Below the pieces are notes generated by a model, which had not been told where the DNA came from, did not search any database, and saw nothing but the letters and a program-made list of their open reading frames with translations. A stretch of DNA of 64,000 nt from Isoetes taiwanensis (lineage: Eukaryota; Streptophyta; Lycopodiopsida; Isoetales; Isoetaceae): positions 2,301,842 to 2,365,841 of the forward strand of contig JAJEKV010000050.1 of NCBI GenBank assembly GCA_021234155.1, in the 5' to 3' direction. The number at the start of each line of letters is the position of its first letter. Position 1 is the first letter of the stretch. Shown here piece after piece: positions 22,393-32,711 of this stretch. The translations under genes were made by a program, and so were the position numbers.

Positions 22393-22545
22393 ACTAGAAG
22401 GAGCAGGAGCAGTCGTTGAAGGTGGTTTCTAATGCTTCAGTTGCTTCTGTTTTCTGCCACGCCGCCCTTTCTTGATTTTCTTCATATTAATTGCAAAATC
22501 TTTTGAAACGTGTGGACGTTGAAGTGGCATGTTGCCTGACTCATC
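22191..22545 (-). other. Exon linking the HSF part and the histone part, with an in-frame TAG
   Basis: Read in one frame from the acceptor at 22545, this encodes DESGNMPLQRPHVSKDF, then the basic KKIKKGRRGRKQKQLKH (a probable nuclear localisation or AT-hook-like segment). TAG follows (22429-22431), then a Pro/Ser/Thr/Ala-rich stretch and [10 protein letters not shown]... in the same frame. Only 36 bp separate the TAG from that ATG, leaving no room for an ordinary promoter. CAG to TAG is a single C-to-T change at a CHG site. Either the TAG ends an HSF gene or it interrupts one long fusion. Confidence 0.6.
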
Positions 22546-22613
22546 CTCACATTTGCGCAAACCTAATTAATCAGTCATTAAACATTACATAATCAGAACA
22601 TTACATTAATTAC
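22546..22613 (-). other. 68-bp intron between HSF coiled coil and linker exon
   Basis: Donor GTAATTAATG at 22613, acceptor AAATGTGAG ending at 22546. It joins phase 0 to phase 0 (HTF to DESGN). A second acceptor (TTAATTAG) a few bases earlier is possible but gives a different frame. Confidence 0.5.
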
Positions 22614-23278
22614 AAACGTGTGGACCACCATTTCGGCTATGGCAGATCCGTCAACAATCCCCCCTTCGCTGCATTTGAGAAGCTTAAGCCAGCTTAGATC
22701 CTGCCGGGCATGTTTCTCGATACAAACCAGAACTTCGTCGTAGAGTTGCCTCAGATGCAAAACCTCTGAGAGCAGAACGTAATTCTCCCTTCTAAGCCTT
22801 TCATTTTCGTCCAACATGCTCATTGTATTACCTCCACAAGGAAAGCAAGCCCATGATCTAGAATCCTCCATGGATCCAAAAGGTCGCCACTTTCCAAATA
22901 AGTTGAATCTCGGAGAGCAAGTGCTGGCTCCCACGCCGGAAGTAGTCGTTGGCAAACTCCCACCGGTCGGAGACTATTTTCCGAAAGCCCTGGAGCCCAA
23001 CCCAAAAATCTGTGAGCTAAAACTATCTAAAAAAAAAACCCAACCCAACCCAGACCAGAACTTACATATGTATTGAGCTGCCTGATGAAGCTGGAGAAGT
23101 TGTTGTGCTTGAAATAATTGGGCAGAATATCTTTGCCGAATTCCGGCGGTCGCCAAACCACGAACGTCGATCCGTCGTCTCCCCACGATACCACATCGTC
23201 CGTCGCCGGATCATCAACCAAATGATACGTCTTGGTCAGAAACGGCGCCAGAAGAGCTCGGGATTCTACCGCCAACAT
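22614..23278 (-). CDS. Class-B heat shock transcription factor: DNA-binding domain and coiled coil
   Basis: Exon 1 (23066-23278, 71 codons) begins [20 protein letters not shown] and includes [19 protein letters not shown] and the recognition helix [15 protein letters not shown] 76-bp intron (22990-23065) sits at the position conserved in all plant HSFs. Exon 2 resumes [20 protein letters not shown], ending SEIQ. A one-base shift follows; the next frame carries [18 protein letters not shown], the heptad-rich oligomerisation region of class-B HSFs, which lack the HR-A/B insert. HSFs bind inverted nGAAn repeats, and class-B members are mainly repressors. The ATG at 23278 gives the short N-terminus typical of the class. 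The usual LFGV repressor motif is not seen. Confidence 0.85.
22990..23065 (-). other. 76-bp HSF intron at the conserved position
   Basis: Donor GTAAGTTC directly after codons for NTY and acceptor CTCCAG before GFRK, phase 0. This intron position is shared by plant HSF genes, so the HSF segment is genomic and did not arise from a spliced cDNA. Confidence 0.85.
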
Positions 23279-23410
23279 GGCATGCTCAAGCTGGTCGAAC
23301 TCAAGCTCCATCGCCAAAAATAACCCAGCTCTCAAATAGTTTTTCCGCTGCTTGAAGCGAACTCAAAAAATCCAACGCTGCAGTGCATTCTTCATGTGAC
23401 TTCGCATCTG

Positions 23411-23851
23411 CTAAGGCTGCCCTGCGCCCAGATCATGAGCCATATAGTCCCCCCTCCCATTTTTACCCCTCCTTTTGACCGCACTTACCATGTCGTTTTT
23501 TACCCTGTCGTTTTTAAAAATCAGGGCCCGATTCCTTCCCCACTTCTTGATCCAAGCCTTCATGATGTTGAGCTTGTGGGCCCAAGCCTTCATAGAGGGG
23601 GAATTATCCCCATTTTCCAGTGAGCCTAGAAAAGCCTTAAAAGGACTACAGAACGCTTCTTTGGTTAACCATGAGATGTTGAACTTGAAAGGAATATTAC
23701 CTGATTTCCTAGCAGAGGGGATATCTTCCAGCGTAAGCCTCTGGGGAACATGATCCGAGTGAGTGAATGCAAGATCACCTTCAACATAAGACTTATCCAT
23801 AAATCCAGCAGATTTGTTGGCCAGGTAGAACCTATCAAGCAGACAGTACAC
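23411..23851 (-). pseudogene. LINE endonuclease end and linker, then non-LINE sequence
   Basis: The frame includes FTHSDHVPQRLTLEDIP, the terminal SDH motif of APE-type endonucleases, and FKFNISWLTKEAFCSPF and MKAWIKKWGRNR, typical of the linker before RT. LINE similarity stops near 23520. The remaining codons cover a short tandem repeat (TACCCTGTCGTTTTT) and the HSF 5' flank. No RT follows: the element is cut exactly where RT should begin. Confidence 0.75.
23438..23450 (-). promoter_or_regulatory. Possible TATA box of the HSF gene
   Basis: GACTATATGGCTC on the minus strand lies about 165 bp upstream of the HSF ATG at 23278. It sits between the LINE junction and the coding start. The spacing is plausible but there is no further support. 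Confidence 0.3.
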
Positions 23852-23866
23852 TCTATCCTGACCCTT

Positions 23867-24466
23867 CTATTTGTTAGACCAGGAAAATGTAGAATTGGAG
23901 GGAGGAACTAAAGAGAAGCCTGCACTGTTGATTAGAGAAAGCCAGGCACGCTCTTCCCCTTCCTGCAGATTCCTGTGCAAACCCACTTTTTGATTCCACG
24001 TGTCAGTCATATTTAGGTCGCCCCCAAGTATCCAGTTATCAATCACGTACTCATGTTGGGATATCCAACTTTCAATATTATTCCACATTATTGCTCTCTC
24101 CGCAGGTTTATTGGAGGCGTAAACATTAATAAGCCCCCATTGACCGTTATTGTTTTCAAATATAACTGACTGCCATCTGCCCCCCAATCCTGAGAAATGG
24201 CTTTTCGGGGCCTGACCTTCCCAAAGAATACAAGTACCTCCCTTAGTTCCCTGAGCTGCACAACTAAAAGAGGAATATCCATTACCCACCCAACTTCCAA
24301 GAGATCTTGCCTCAAAGTCAGGGAGCATGTGTTCCTGTAGCATGACAATGTCCGCCTTCATTGATCTAATTGCCGCTAAGACTCTAGCACGTTTGAGTGC
24401 TCCTTTGATGCCACGCAAATTCCAAGAAATAATGATCATCCCGAAGAGGTTATGATGACAGCCCAC
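23867..24466 (-). CDS. LINE apurinic-type endonuclease domain
   Basis: A 199-codon frame with IIISWNLRGIKGALKR (N-terminal strand and Asn), IVMLQEHMLPDFE (catalytic Glu) and NWILGGDLNMTDTWNQK (Asp-x-Asn). It ends before the SDH motif, which follows in the next frame after a small shift at 23851-23867. This domain nicks genomic DNA to prime LINE insertion. It belongs to the L1-like plant lineage. Confidence 0.88.
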   Translation of the reverse strand: MGCHHNLFGMIIISWNLRGIKGALKRARVLAAIRSMKADIVMLQEHMLPDFEARSLGSWVGNGYSSFSCAAQGTKGGTCILWEGQAPKSHFSGLGGRWQSVIFENNNGQWGLINVYASNKPAERAIMWNNIESWISQHEYVIDNWILGGDLNMTDTWNQKVGLHRNLQEGEERAWLSLINSAGFSLVPPSNSTFSWSNK

Positions 24467-25500
24467 CTTCCAGCCCTAGGTGCAAGGGCATATCTATGTT
24501 CCTTTCTGGCAGGGTCATATCTCCTCAGCTGGTACCAAGTGGGAGGGGTCACATCAAGGGAACAGCACCTAGGAAAACATCTGGGTTCCCTTATCAGGGG
24601 AGATAAGGTTTTCAACACCAAAGAGGGTAAATGGTTTAGGGAAGTCCCCTTGTGAATGGGCCTCTTTAGACATACTGAAGGGGGGCAACTTGAGGTACCC
24701 CTATTAACCCTAATTGGAGAGAGTTCCCTATTAACCCAAAGGGAGAACAAATTTCTGGAAGTAATCAGGATAACGTGGAACCCCCCTTCAATAGCCTCCA
24801 GCATATATAAGGAAGAGGGGTATGATAACGGACACTTCTTTGTCCTTTTGTCAAAAGTCCAAAGTGCCCAAACTTGTGCTTTTAAAAAAGGTATCAAGAT
24901 GTCCCATAGGGGCAACCGATTCCAGATATCGATATTGATGGAATACATCAAAAGCCTCCATGTGGGTGCCAAACCATGTGTGCTAAAATTTTCATTCACA
25001 GTGATTAGAGATAGGGAATGCAGAGTTGCACCATAAAGCGTTGAGTTGTCGTCCTTCCCTTTCACAACCATAGAACCCAGAATCATTCTGCTTAGAAGAC
25101 TATTCGAGAAAAAGTACCATGGAGGGAATAATATATGATTAGGCAGCATATCCCCCATCAGAAGGATAAGACCCTGCCATATATTGTTGAGGCGACCATT
25201 ATGCATCTCCGTTTTATTGGTAAAAAACAAGGAGAGATAGAAATGCTTGCTTAGGGTCGGAAGAAGTGTCACCCAAAATAGAGAAAGGGCAGCGATATCA
25301 CCTTTATAGGGATTCGATTGCTCACCCCAGAAGCAGCCAGAAAACCAATTCGTTGAATATGATTGGAAAATGACAGCCAGAAAACCCTTTAGAATATGAT
25401 TGGAAAACGGCAAGGGACCCCGATGACCGTTACAATCCAGATACTGTTGGCTGAGAGAGTTGCATGGCACGGTAAAGCCATCAGGGACCTTATGATCCAA
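24436..25500 (-). other. LINE middle region, open but unrecognised (354 codons)
   Basis: A long open frame between ORF1 and the endonuclease, on the same strand. It is rich in hydrophobic and aromatic residues (PPWYFFSNSLLSRMI, AQVWALWTF) and overlaps the endonuclease frame. I see no known domain, and it may be non-coding spacer that happens to be open. In copy 1 it is broken into several pieces. Confidence 0.4.
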
Positions 25501-25945
25501 GAGAAGAACATTAAGCCCATTATTATGAAACAGGCATGCTTCATATCTTTTATACCAGCGCCAAACAAAGGCATTTGCAGAGCCGATTATTATGTTTTGC
25601 AGGTAGTATGTAAGCCAAAATACTCCAGATCATATACATATAACAGGAAAGAGATCTAGTTGCACGAACCAGATAACTGCCATAACCGTAATAATGAGAT
25701 TATAACAACCAGCAACCATCACAATGTTTTGAATCAAACTGAGCATATTATATAAATCTCTGATACAAAAAGCCTGCCTTACAAGAGCAGCCATATCTGA
25801 TACAAAAGCGCTGTCTAACAAGAACAGCCATACATAATACGTCTGATATTAGACGGATGTAAGCCTGGTATCTTGTGGCTAAGAGACAAAATGGCCACAG
25901 GACTAGGAAGTATACAAAACATAAACCTTGGAACCAGCTTCATCT

Positions 25946-27893
25946 TTAAAGAAGCGTATTACCATCTTTGTTTGTAGGGAGGATCACGCTTCCTTGCTCC
26001 AGAGAATGCTCCAACAAACACACTTTTGCTATTGAAGCTTGAAAAGTGTTCCTACCTGATTTAATCCCAGCATCCTTCCCTTTCTTTCTTCCATTAAGTT
26101 TCTTAGCCAATAAAGTATTGTTGCCAACAGCATTGAGGGGTTGTACCACTGTGCCCCCATCATTCATCTGACCTGTAAGATCTGCAACCAAAAGGTTAGA
26201 AGGCGCAGCAGAAATGAGAGCCTGATTGTTCTTCATCACAGCAGACGGAGCTTCCTTGGGGCTGGCGGTAACTAGAGGTTGGGACTTCAAAATAGTAGAG
26301 CAGGGACTCTCCTGACCAGAATCATCGCCCATCAGGCTAGATCCAGCACTGTGGAGCTGGGTTGGGGAAGCAGAGAAGGAAAGATCATGGATCAAGCAGT
26401 CACTCTTGGGCGAAGAGACACAGATTTCCCCATTGGGAGGGCCAAGTTGATCTTTTGGTTTCTCTGTAGCAGACTCTGGAGGAGCTTTCACACTCAGTGG
26501 CCAGCCCTCTTCAGTGGGATCGATATAATCTTCAACAAGGGCAAGTGGGCTGAATCTGTTGTGATATAATAGGCCCTCGGGAGGCAGAGAGGGTTCTACA
26601 GCTGACTCAAGAGCACAGAGCTTTTCCATTGGAACAGGGGAATGCGTTGGGCTGTCCAGAGGACAGGCCTTCATGGAGCACTCGCCCCCAAAGTCTGGGG
26701 CAAGAGCCACAGTCTGCTTCTTAGTGGACTTTTTGGGATCAGTTTCCATAAATCCATCAGAGTCAATCATATGGGCCAGTTTATTTTTGTCTTGAGTGTG
26801 TGATCTGTTGTGCTCACAGACCGGAGAGTGGTCTGAACATATGTCCCCAGCATGCACCCTGGCTCCACATCCAGAACAGGGGAAGGGGAGACCAGAGATA
26901 GAGAGAGTGAACTCTATTAAAGTATTATTAAAGCCCATGAAGAAAACAGAACGTGGAAGTGGCTTTAGAATATCCATTGTGACGCAGATCTTTGGGGCCT
27001 CAGAGGAGTTCCCGCCCATGCATACGTACTCCCCAAGATATGAGGCAATAGCTTTGAAAGCCTTCTCTATCCAGTACGCAGCACTAAGATCAGAGAGTGA
27101 AAACCATAACGGATAGAACAGAGCATCTGGCTTTTTGGGGTTGAAATCCGGCCTCCATTTCTGCAGCAAAACTTGGCCATTTAGACAGGTGATTATCCCC
27201 TTCTTGAAAAGAAACTGGGTTTCGTTTTCAGTTTGCAAGGTGATGAGAAAGTATAAGTTTCCCAAAGGCTGGATCCGAGGTAGGACTCTACCACGGCATA
27301 CACACTCAAAGTATTCTTAATCTCTGCTAAAGATGGATTACCCCTTATAATCTTAGCAATAAGAGCCTGATTATCAAGGTGGCGAATCCGGTTCGCCACC
27401 TCTGGAATACGCAAGGAGATGTAAGTCTGATCACCAATATCAGGGCTTACAAAAGTATCAGCATGCTCAACGAGCAGAACATGCTCCATAGAGGTCATGC
27501 TCAGAAATAAGTCTCCAACCAATAAAAGGAATTATTGAGCCAAGGGCAATGCACCAAAAAGGATTGAGTAGGCTCTGTTTCCACGTTACTGAAAATCAGA
27601 AGCCTGACCAATCTCTGGACAAATGCTGGATCAACACCTCGTATAGCAAAGCCTCCAACACAAGAGAAATGCTCCTGCTGCAGCAGTCTTCGATCAATAA
27701 TAGAATTCCACAGCTGCAATACTAGACCTTCAATGTATCCCCACCAAATGTAGTCAGTGTTCACAAGAATAATAGATCGAGTTATGGTGGAGATATCAAG
27801 TGAAAAGGAAGATGGAATGGAAAAAACAGAAGACGCAGTTGAAGCTTGTGAAGCTTGATGGCTAGAGTCAGAAGAAAAAACTAAATACTCCAT
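25946..27893 (-). CDS. LINE ORF1 protein, DUF4283-like with zinc knuckle (two frameshifts)
   Basis: The N-terminal part (27501-27893) and a middle piece (27193-27522, SLRIPEVANRIRHLDNQALI) lead by frame changes into a 439-codon frame (25946-27265). It has NGQVLLQKWRPDFNPKK, LWFSLSDLSAAYWIEKAF and ICVTMDILKPLP, the pattern of the DUF4283 domain of plant LINE ORF1 proteins. CSGCGARVHAGDICSDH follows, a Cys/His cluster like a zinc knuckle. A Ser/Pro-rich tail ends the protein. ORF1 binds LINE RNA in the particle. Confidence 0.82.
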
Positions 27894-28665
27894 GTTGGGA
27901 CCACATCAGAAAGATCAGGAAGACTTGTAGAGCTCCAATGTGATGTAATCAGAGAAGGCTTCGGAGTATAGGTAAAACTTCTGTCTGCACCAACATAAGC
28001 AATTCTGAATTCCACCGTATCAGCAGATGGATCTTGCGTGGGATGGGAGTGTTCTCCTATAAAGAAAATCTCAGGGAAAACAGATTCCTTTTACCAAGAA
28101 GGCCCAAATACCCGCAGGAGTTCCCTCAAGCCACCCACAGCAGATCTGGGAGGTGCTATAGAAGACAACAAAATATTTCGATAGTTCCACTGGTGAACTA
28201 GACGATCCAGAGGTCTGGGGAATGGCAGAGTTAGAGCAGGAGCAGGCAATCGCAAGGGGGAGAGGTTGCCCCATTCAAGCTTGACATTGATAGAAAACTA
28301 TGCAAAGTATGGCTGCTGAAAGATACAGAGAGCAGCTATGGACCCGAGAAAAAAATCGAAACTTGCAAATGGATTGACAGATTGAGAAAACAGGATAAGC
28401 AGAGCTTAATGATCAAAGGAGAGTTGGGAATGATTATACGAAGGCAGACAGCCGCTAATCCTGTCAGAAGCCAGTTTACGTATCATTTCCATCCTGCAGA
28501 ATCAGGTTCAAGCATGATTGTTTGGTCTTGGTCTTAGAGTCAAAAGCAGCCACCGAATCCAGCCCAGGCATGAATCAGGGAAAGTCCCCCTCTACAAGGG
28601 GGAGAACCAAGAAGAGGACCGGCCGAATCAGCAGCCGATTTGCCTCATCTCGATCCAAGTTGATA

Positions 28666-29580
28666 GGAAAAAGGTCGCAGCTGTTTTAAAAAAAATCGAG
28701 ATTGCATGGCGCTAGGCGCTAACTTTAGGCGCTCCCTATGACTTCGATAACTTTTCGTCGCCTTGGGGTTTTTTTTTTCAACCATTGTCGATAACCAGCT
28801 ACAAATTCTTCTCCTGCTCATTAGCAAAACTTGTGACTTCTAATCCATCCATAGTAATGGTTGCACATTCGTTCCCAATCTAGCACGCTTCTAGTTGCTA
28901 TTAGTTTTGTTTGTCCCTTTCTCTACTGCAGATAATAACTTCCACCAGTCTTAATAGCCAGTGCTCTTCTCATTGATGTCACTTCTTCACTAATTGACAC
29001 TGGTGTTATAACCACATTGGATGGCCATCCGCATTCGAAACAAGTGTCAGTGTTCTCTTCCTGCTTCATGTAAGCTTCTTTCCCTTTATTACAATCTCCA
29101 CAAGAAGAGTGCAATGTACATCGTCGTCTTCTTCGCAAGTTACCAGGATGCCATGCTTCTTCATCTGATCGCTTGCTTTCTTCCTGGCATAAAGCATCAG
29201 ATCCGTTTTGCCATTGATTTTTTCCAAGTCACAGTACCATTCTGCCCCCTCTTCCATTTTTTCTTTCGGGCACGGAGGATCGTTAACTGCCTTGAGAATT
29301 GAACCCTGGTCACCTAGTTCCAGAATGCAAAGAAAGAGGCAATGTCCTCATCAGCAAATTTTTTTTTTGGTAATTACACAAAATTTTGGGCATAGCTACT
29401 TAATCACAAGGGCCTCGCCCTATATACAAAATCCTACTAAAAAAAATCCTGGCTACTCCGCAATTGGAGCAGTGCAGGCCCGCAGGATCACATACTTTGA
29501 ATGATCCGGGTCATAGCGGAGGTGCATGATAACATCCTGGTAATTGGACATTGGGTTCGGATTATCACCGAACCCAAACA
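28666..29580. other. No clear gene; fragments and a T run
   Basis: Sequence diverges from copy 1 at 28666. Two short minus-strand frames (28923-29257) contain ARKKASDQMKKHGILVTCEE and CFECGW pieces that I cannot assign. A run of ten T at 29359-29368 following minus-strand text resembling a LINE 3' end (AGGGCGAGGCCC) suggests a retroposon tail on the minus strand. Nothing else is supported. Confidence 0.4.
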
Positions 29581-29880
29581 GTCAGCCAGCCATCGGGATG
29601 CTGTCGTTCTTTATCTTCCATAAGTCGAGATCATTCATTTTGCATGGACAGTTCTTCGGCATGATGTTCTCCATATCCATCAGCCCAAATTGGTGTTTTC
29701 GTCTCGCTCCTTCCTCGACGTATATAGTCCTATTGCCTGTGGCCTGCCACCATGACCCAATCAAATTTATGATAACGTGTCTACTCAAGATACATTCCAA
29801 TCCAAGATTCCTCTATCTCGCCACAAATCTAGTCGCGCTACTGTCTTTATGCACTGCTGTCTCTGCCACCACCTTTCTTT
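29369..29880 (-). pseudogene. Unidentified minus-strand relic ending in a poly(A)-like run
   Basis: A short frame (29582-29800) with WWQATGNRTIYVEEGARRKH and NCPCKMNDLDLWK looks protein-like and continues in another frame with YDPDHSKYVILRA. It precedes the A run (read on the minus strand) at 29359-29368. It may be the 3' end of a retroposed element or gene fragment; I do not recognise the protein. Confidence 0.3.
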
Positions 29881-30267
29881 AAAGTGTTCAAACTCTCGAG
29901 TTGTCCCTTTTAATTACGCTCACTTAACACCACGACTGTGTCAAATCATTACTTGTACCTCACCACGACGTCATATTAGACCGTTCATTCCAATTCATCT
30001 CCACCCTTGATTCACTCTCAATTGGCTTTTTGGGACTTAACCAAATATTTGAGTTCTATAAACCTTCTCTCATCCATGCTACCATCTGGCACTACCAATG
30101 GTTCATATTCCCCCTTTAAAGCTGCCTATAAAAATCTTGCTTCAACAGATGCGACCCTAAAGCTTCTGCAATTTCTTCGCTTTTCGTCTAATTCCGCCTC
30201 CAAATTTCTTTCGTCGATCGCTATGGCTGCCTCTCCAAAGTTGCCTACTCTCTAGGCCACAACGCCT

Positions 30268-32711
30268 ATGGATCCTGCACTCTTTCAATCGGTTATCTTT
30301 TCCATTGCCACAGTTCGTGACCCCCTTGAAGGCGCCAGTCGAGAAGTAGCTGAATGGGCGGGGTTGCTTGAATTTTCCAAACAAGAACGCCCTGTTCCTA
30401 ATCCGGCTCAATTCAGACAGTTTGTCACACATCTGATCAAGATAAGATGCAGGATACTAGACAATGGTGGATCAAACCCGAACCACTCTCAACCAAAGTC
30501 TCTTGGCCCAGGTATTTCAATTGCCTCGTCGCACTCCTTCTTTGAATTGGGCTGCTTCGTAGGATCATGATGTTACAGCTTATGACCAAGCTCCATATGC
30601 GGCCACAACACATAAGCTTACAAATATTGCAAAGCCCTATGAAGCTGTTGTGAAGCTCTTGTGGCGAAAGTTCTATGGCTACTCCATCAAGAATACCCAC
30701 ATCAATAAACTGGTATTCATTCCACCAGTTTCGTTGATTGGCCACAAATTATGTTTCAGCGCCTTCTTCATGAAGTGGACCGCCAATCTCCTGGCTTAGA
30801 TCTTGAATCTGCTATGGGTGCCCACTTCCAGGCAATCATAAATCAGTGCTTTCTAGAACCCAGTCGTCTCTCCGCCAGACATCTGGAAGCCACTTCTCAA
30901 GCTTCAAGTCATACAACTTCTACTATCCCTGCCATTCTGGAACTTCAAGAAGAAACCTCACGCCCAAGCGCGGATGCACAACCGTCTCCACGCCAGCAAG
31001 AACCATGCCGCACTCCTATCATAAATATTCTCTCCTCTCAGTCCACGCATGTTGATGCTTCCACCTCCCAACAAGTCTCTCAAAGTACCACTCATATTCT
31101 TCCACAACCACCATTGCCTCTTCATCCCCTTGTTCCTCCACCTTCTAGATGCACCTTGTAACAGTATGAATAGATTGTTGCAGAATGCATGCTCAAGCTC
31201 CAAGAATCCCAAGAACACTTCATGAATGGTGTCAAGGAATACATGGATTCCACGGATGCCTTCCAACGTGATCTTCAGGCTGCCAATACTCAAATTCAGA
31301 CCATGGAAGAAAGTCTTCAGAATAAACATGGAGCTTCACTCGAAACCCCTGAGGCTCTCAAGACTGAGCACGAGACATGAGCCACACTGGCACCATCATG
31401 GAACTTTTGGATCAGATCAAGGATAAAGATAAAAAATTTGTAGACACTCAAGCCATGTATATGGGACTGCAAACTGAATACACACGTCAACAACATGCCA
31501 CTATGCAAGTGGAGATTCACAATTCTGCTTTAGAGGGCCAGCTTGCCGCCATTCAGACTCAGGTCACAGCCTTGCAAACTCAGCGTACAGAGGCTCAGAA
31601 ATAGAAGTTGATTGATGACACAGAAATTGCCAGTCTTCAGTTGTAGCTCTCCACTTGCGGCCCGTGATCTTCACACGCCACTTACTCTCACAGGAAGATT
31701 CGGGACCAACTCCGTCTTCTCACTGAAAAGGACAACAAGATTCATGATATGGAACATCGGTTGCAGGAGGCAATTCAATCCGCTGAAGAAGCTCAAAATC
31801 AGCGTGAGACTTACATTTCGTTGGCAGTCCACATTCCAGATGATTTTCCTACACCCACAAGCTATCTGGATTATGTGCTCTCTCGGCGACATCTTTTTAT
31901 GATCAAGTGGTTCTCTGCCAATGGCAAACTTCATGAATCTCTCATTAGCAACGATCTTCTCACCATCTGGCCTGATCTCTCTGTCGAAAACAAAGGTCTT
32001 CTTTGTGCTCTTCTGAAATGCTAGCTTATTCCTTGTGAAGATGCTGAATTCTTTATTTTCGTCTGGTTCAACCAATAGTGTATGTAATGCATGATTCAAG
32101 GCTCTGGCTAGTCATACTGATTAGACCCCAGCTCACATCTCTATAGATCTTAGGTGGGATCCACGTTTTGTGCACTGCTCTGTATGGCAGGAAGGAGAAA
32201 CTTTGGACCAAACTTGGAATTGGATATACAATTCGAATGAACGTGGTTGGCAGAACCCCACTTAGGCAGTCTGGGGCCTCACTCAATTTTTGGAGCATGC
32301 TGCTACATCTCCTGATCCGTTCTTTCATCGTCAAACAAGAGTCTGTGCAGTCCTGAAGTGCCTTTTTCAGTGTTCTATTGCTCCCAAGCATCCTATCTAC
32401 TACTGTAATCCCAACGCCAGTACTGGTGCTTCTGGCTTTCAGAATTGCCTACTCATTGAATGCCAGTATGTCCTCGTGAAAGCCCACCATGCCTTTGAAG
32501 ACATGGCACAGTGTGGGTTTCTGATTGACGCATCACCTTCTATTGGGGTACACACTTCAGATGCGCTGAAAGATAGGCAAGATCTCATCCAGAAATATCA
32601 CACTGAGGCACGTCCTCACAGCAGACAAGATGATTTTGAAAAGGTTCCTGGTTTCCCACCTTCCGAAACTGTTCTTACTTTCTCCTCCGAGTGTTCTTTG
32701 GTGGGGGGGAG
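30268..32711 (+). pseudogene. Plus-strand retroelement protein with coiled coil (broken)
   Basis: Frames in order: 30268-30570 (MDPALFQSVIFSIATVRDPL), a segment around 30568-30790 (KPYEAVVKLLWRKFYGY), 30751-31161 (Ser/Pro/Gln-rich), 31189-31604 (heptad-like, QAANTQIQTMEESLQ and LEGQLAAIQTQVTALQTQ), 31749-32024 (TSYLDYVLSRRHLFMIKWF) and 32290-32757. The composition suggests an N-terminal globular part, a disordered linker, a coiled coil and a C-terminal part. It ends at a polypurine tract and LTR. No RT is seen, so this is probably the gag-like or accessory protein of a non-autonomous LTR element. Family not recognised. Confidence 0.5.
32699..32711 (+). other. Polypurine tract
   Basis: TGGTGGGGGGGAG immediately before TGTTAG, the expected plus-strand primer for LTR retrotransposons. 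Confidence 0.7.

Larger units (their letters stand above)
18030..28665. repeat. Copy 2 of the tandem duplication (better reading frames)
   Basis: This is the second copy of the block at 1-10615. Its reading frames are clearly longer: the LINE ORF1 segment is 439 codons here and is shattered in copy 1, and the endonuclease is 199 codons here against two short pieces. I therefore used this copy as the reference for naming the genes. Its left part is continuous with the rest of the chromovirus gag-pol at 12704-18417, so the full repeated unit is probably 10616-28665, with copy 1 missing its left 7.4 kb beyond the window. Confidence 0.9.
23520..28665 (-). mobile_element. LINE (L1-like) 5' half, RT missing, copy 2
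   Basis: Order on the minus strand: leader (about 27900-28665), ORF1, middle region, endonuclease, linker, then abrupt loss before RT at about 23520, where HSF flanking sequence begins. LINEs normally lose the 5' end, so retention of the 5' half with loss of the 3' half points to later deletion or rearrangement. The 5' end at 28665 coincides with the duplication breakpoint. Confidence 0.75.

Noticed and set aside
20997-23278. Origin of the histone gene from an inserted giant DNA virus
   Set aside because: Several plant-type introns, a plant HSF with its conserved intron, and CENH3-like plant residues argue for host origin; no viral hallmark gene is seen.
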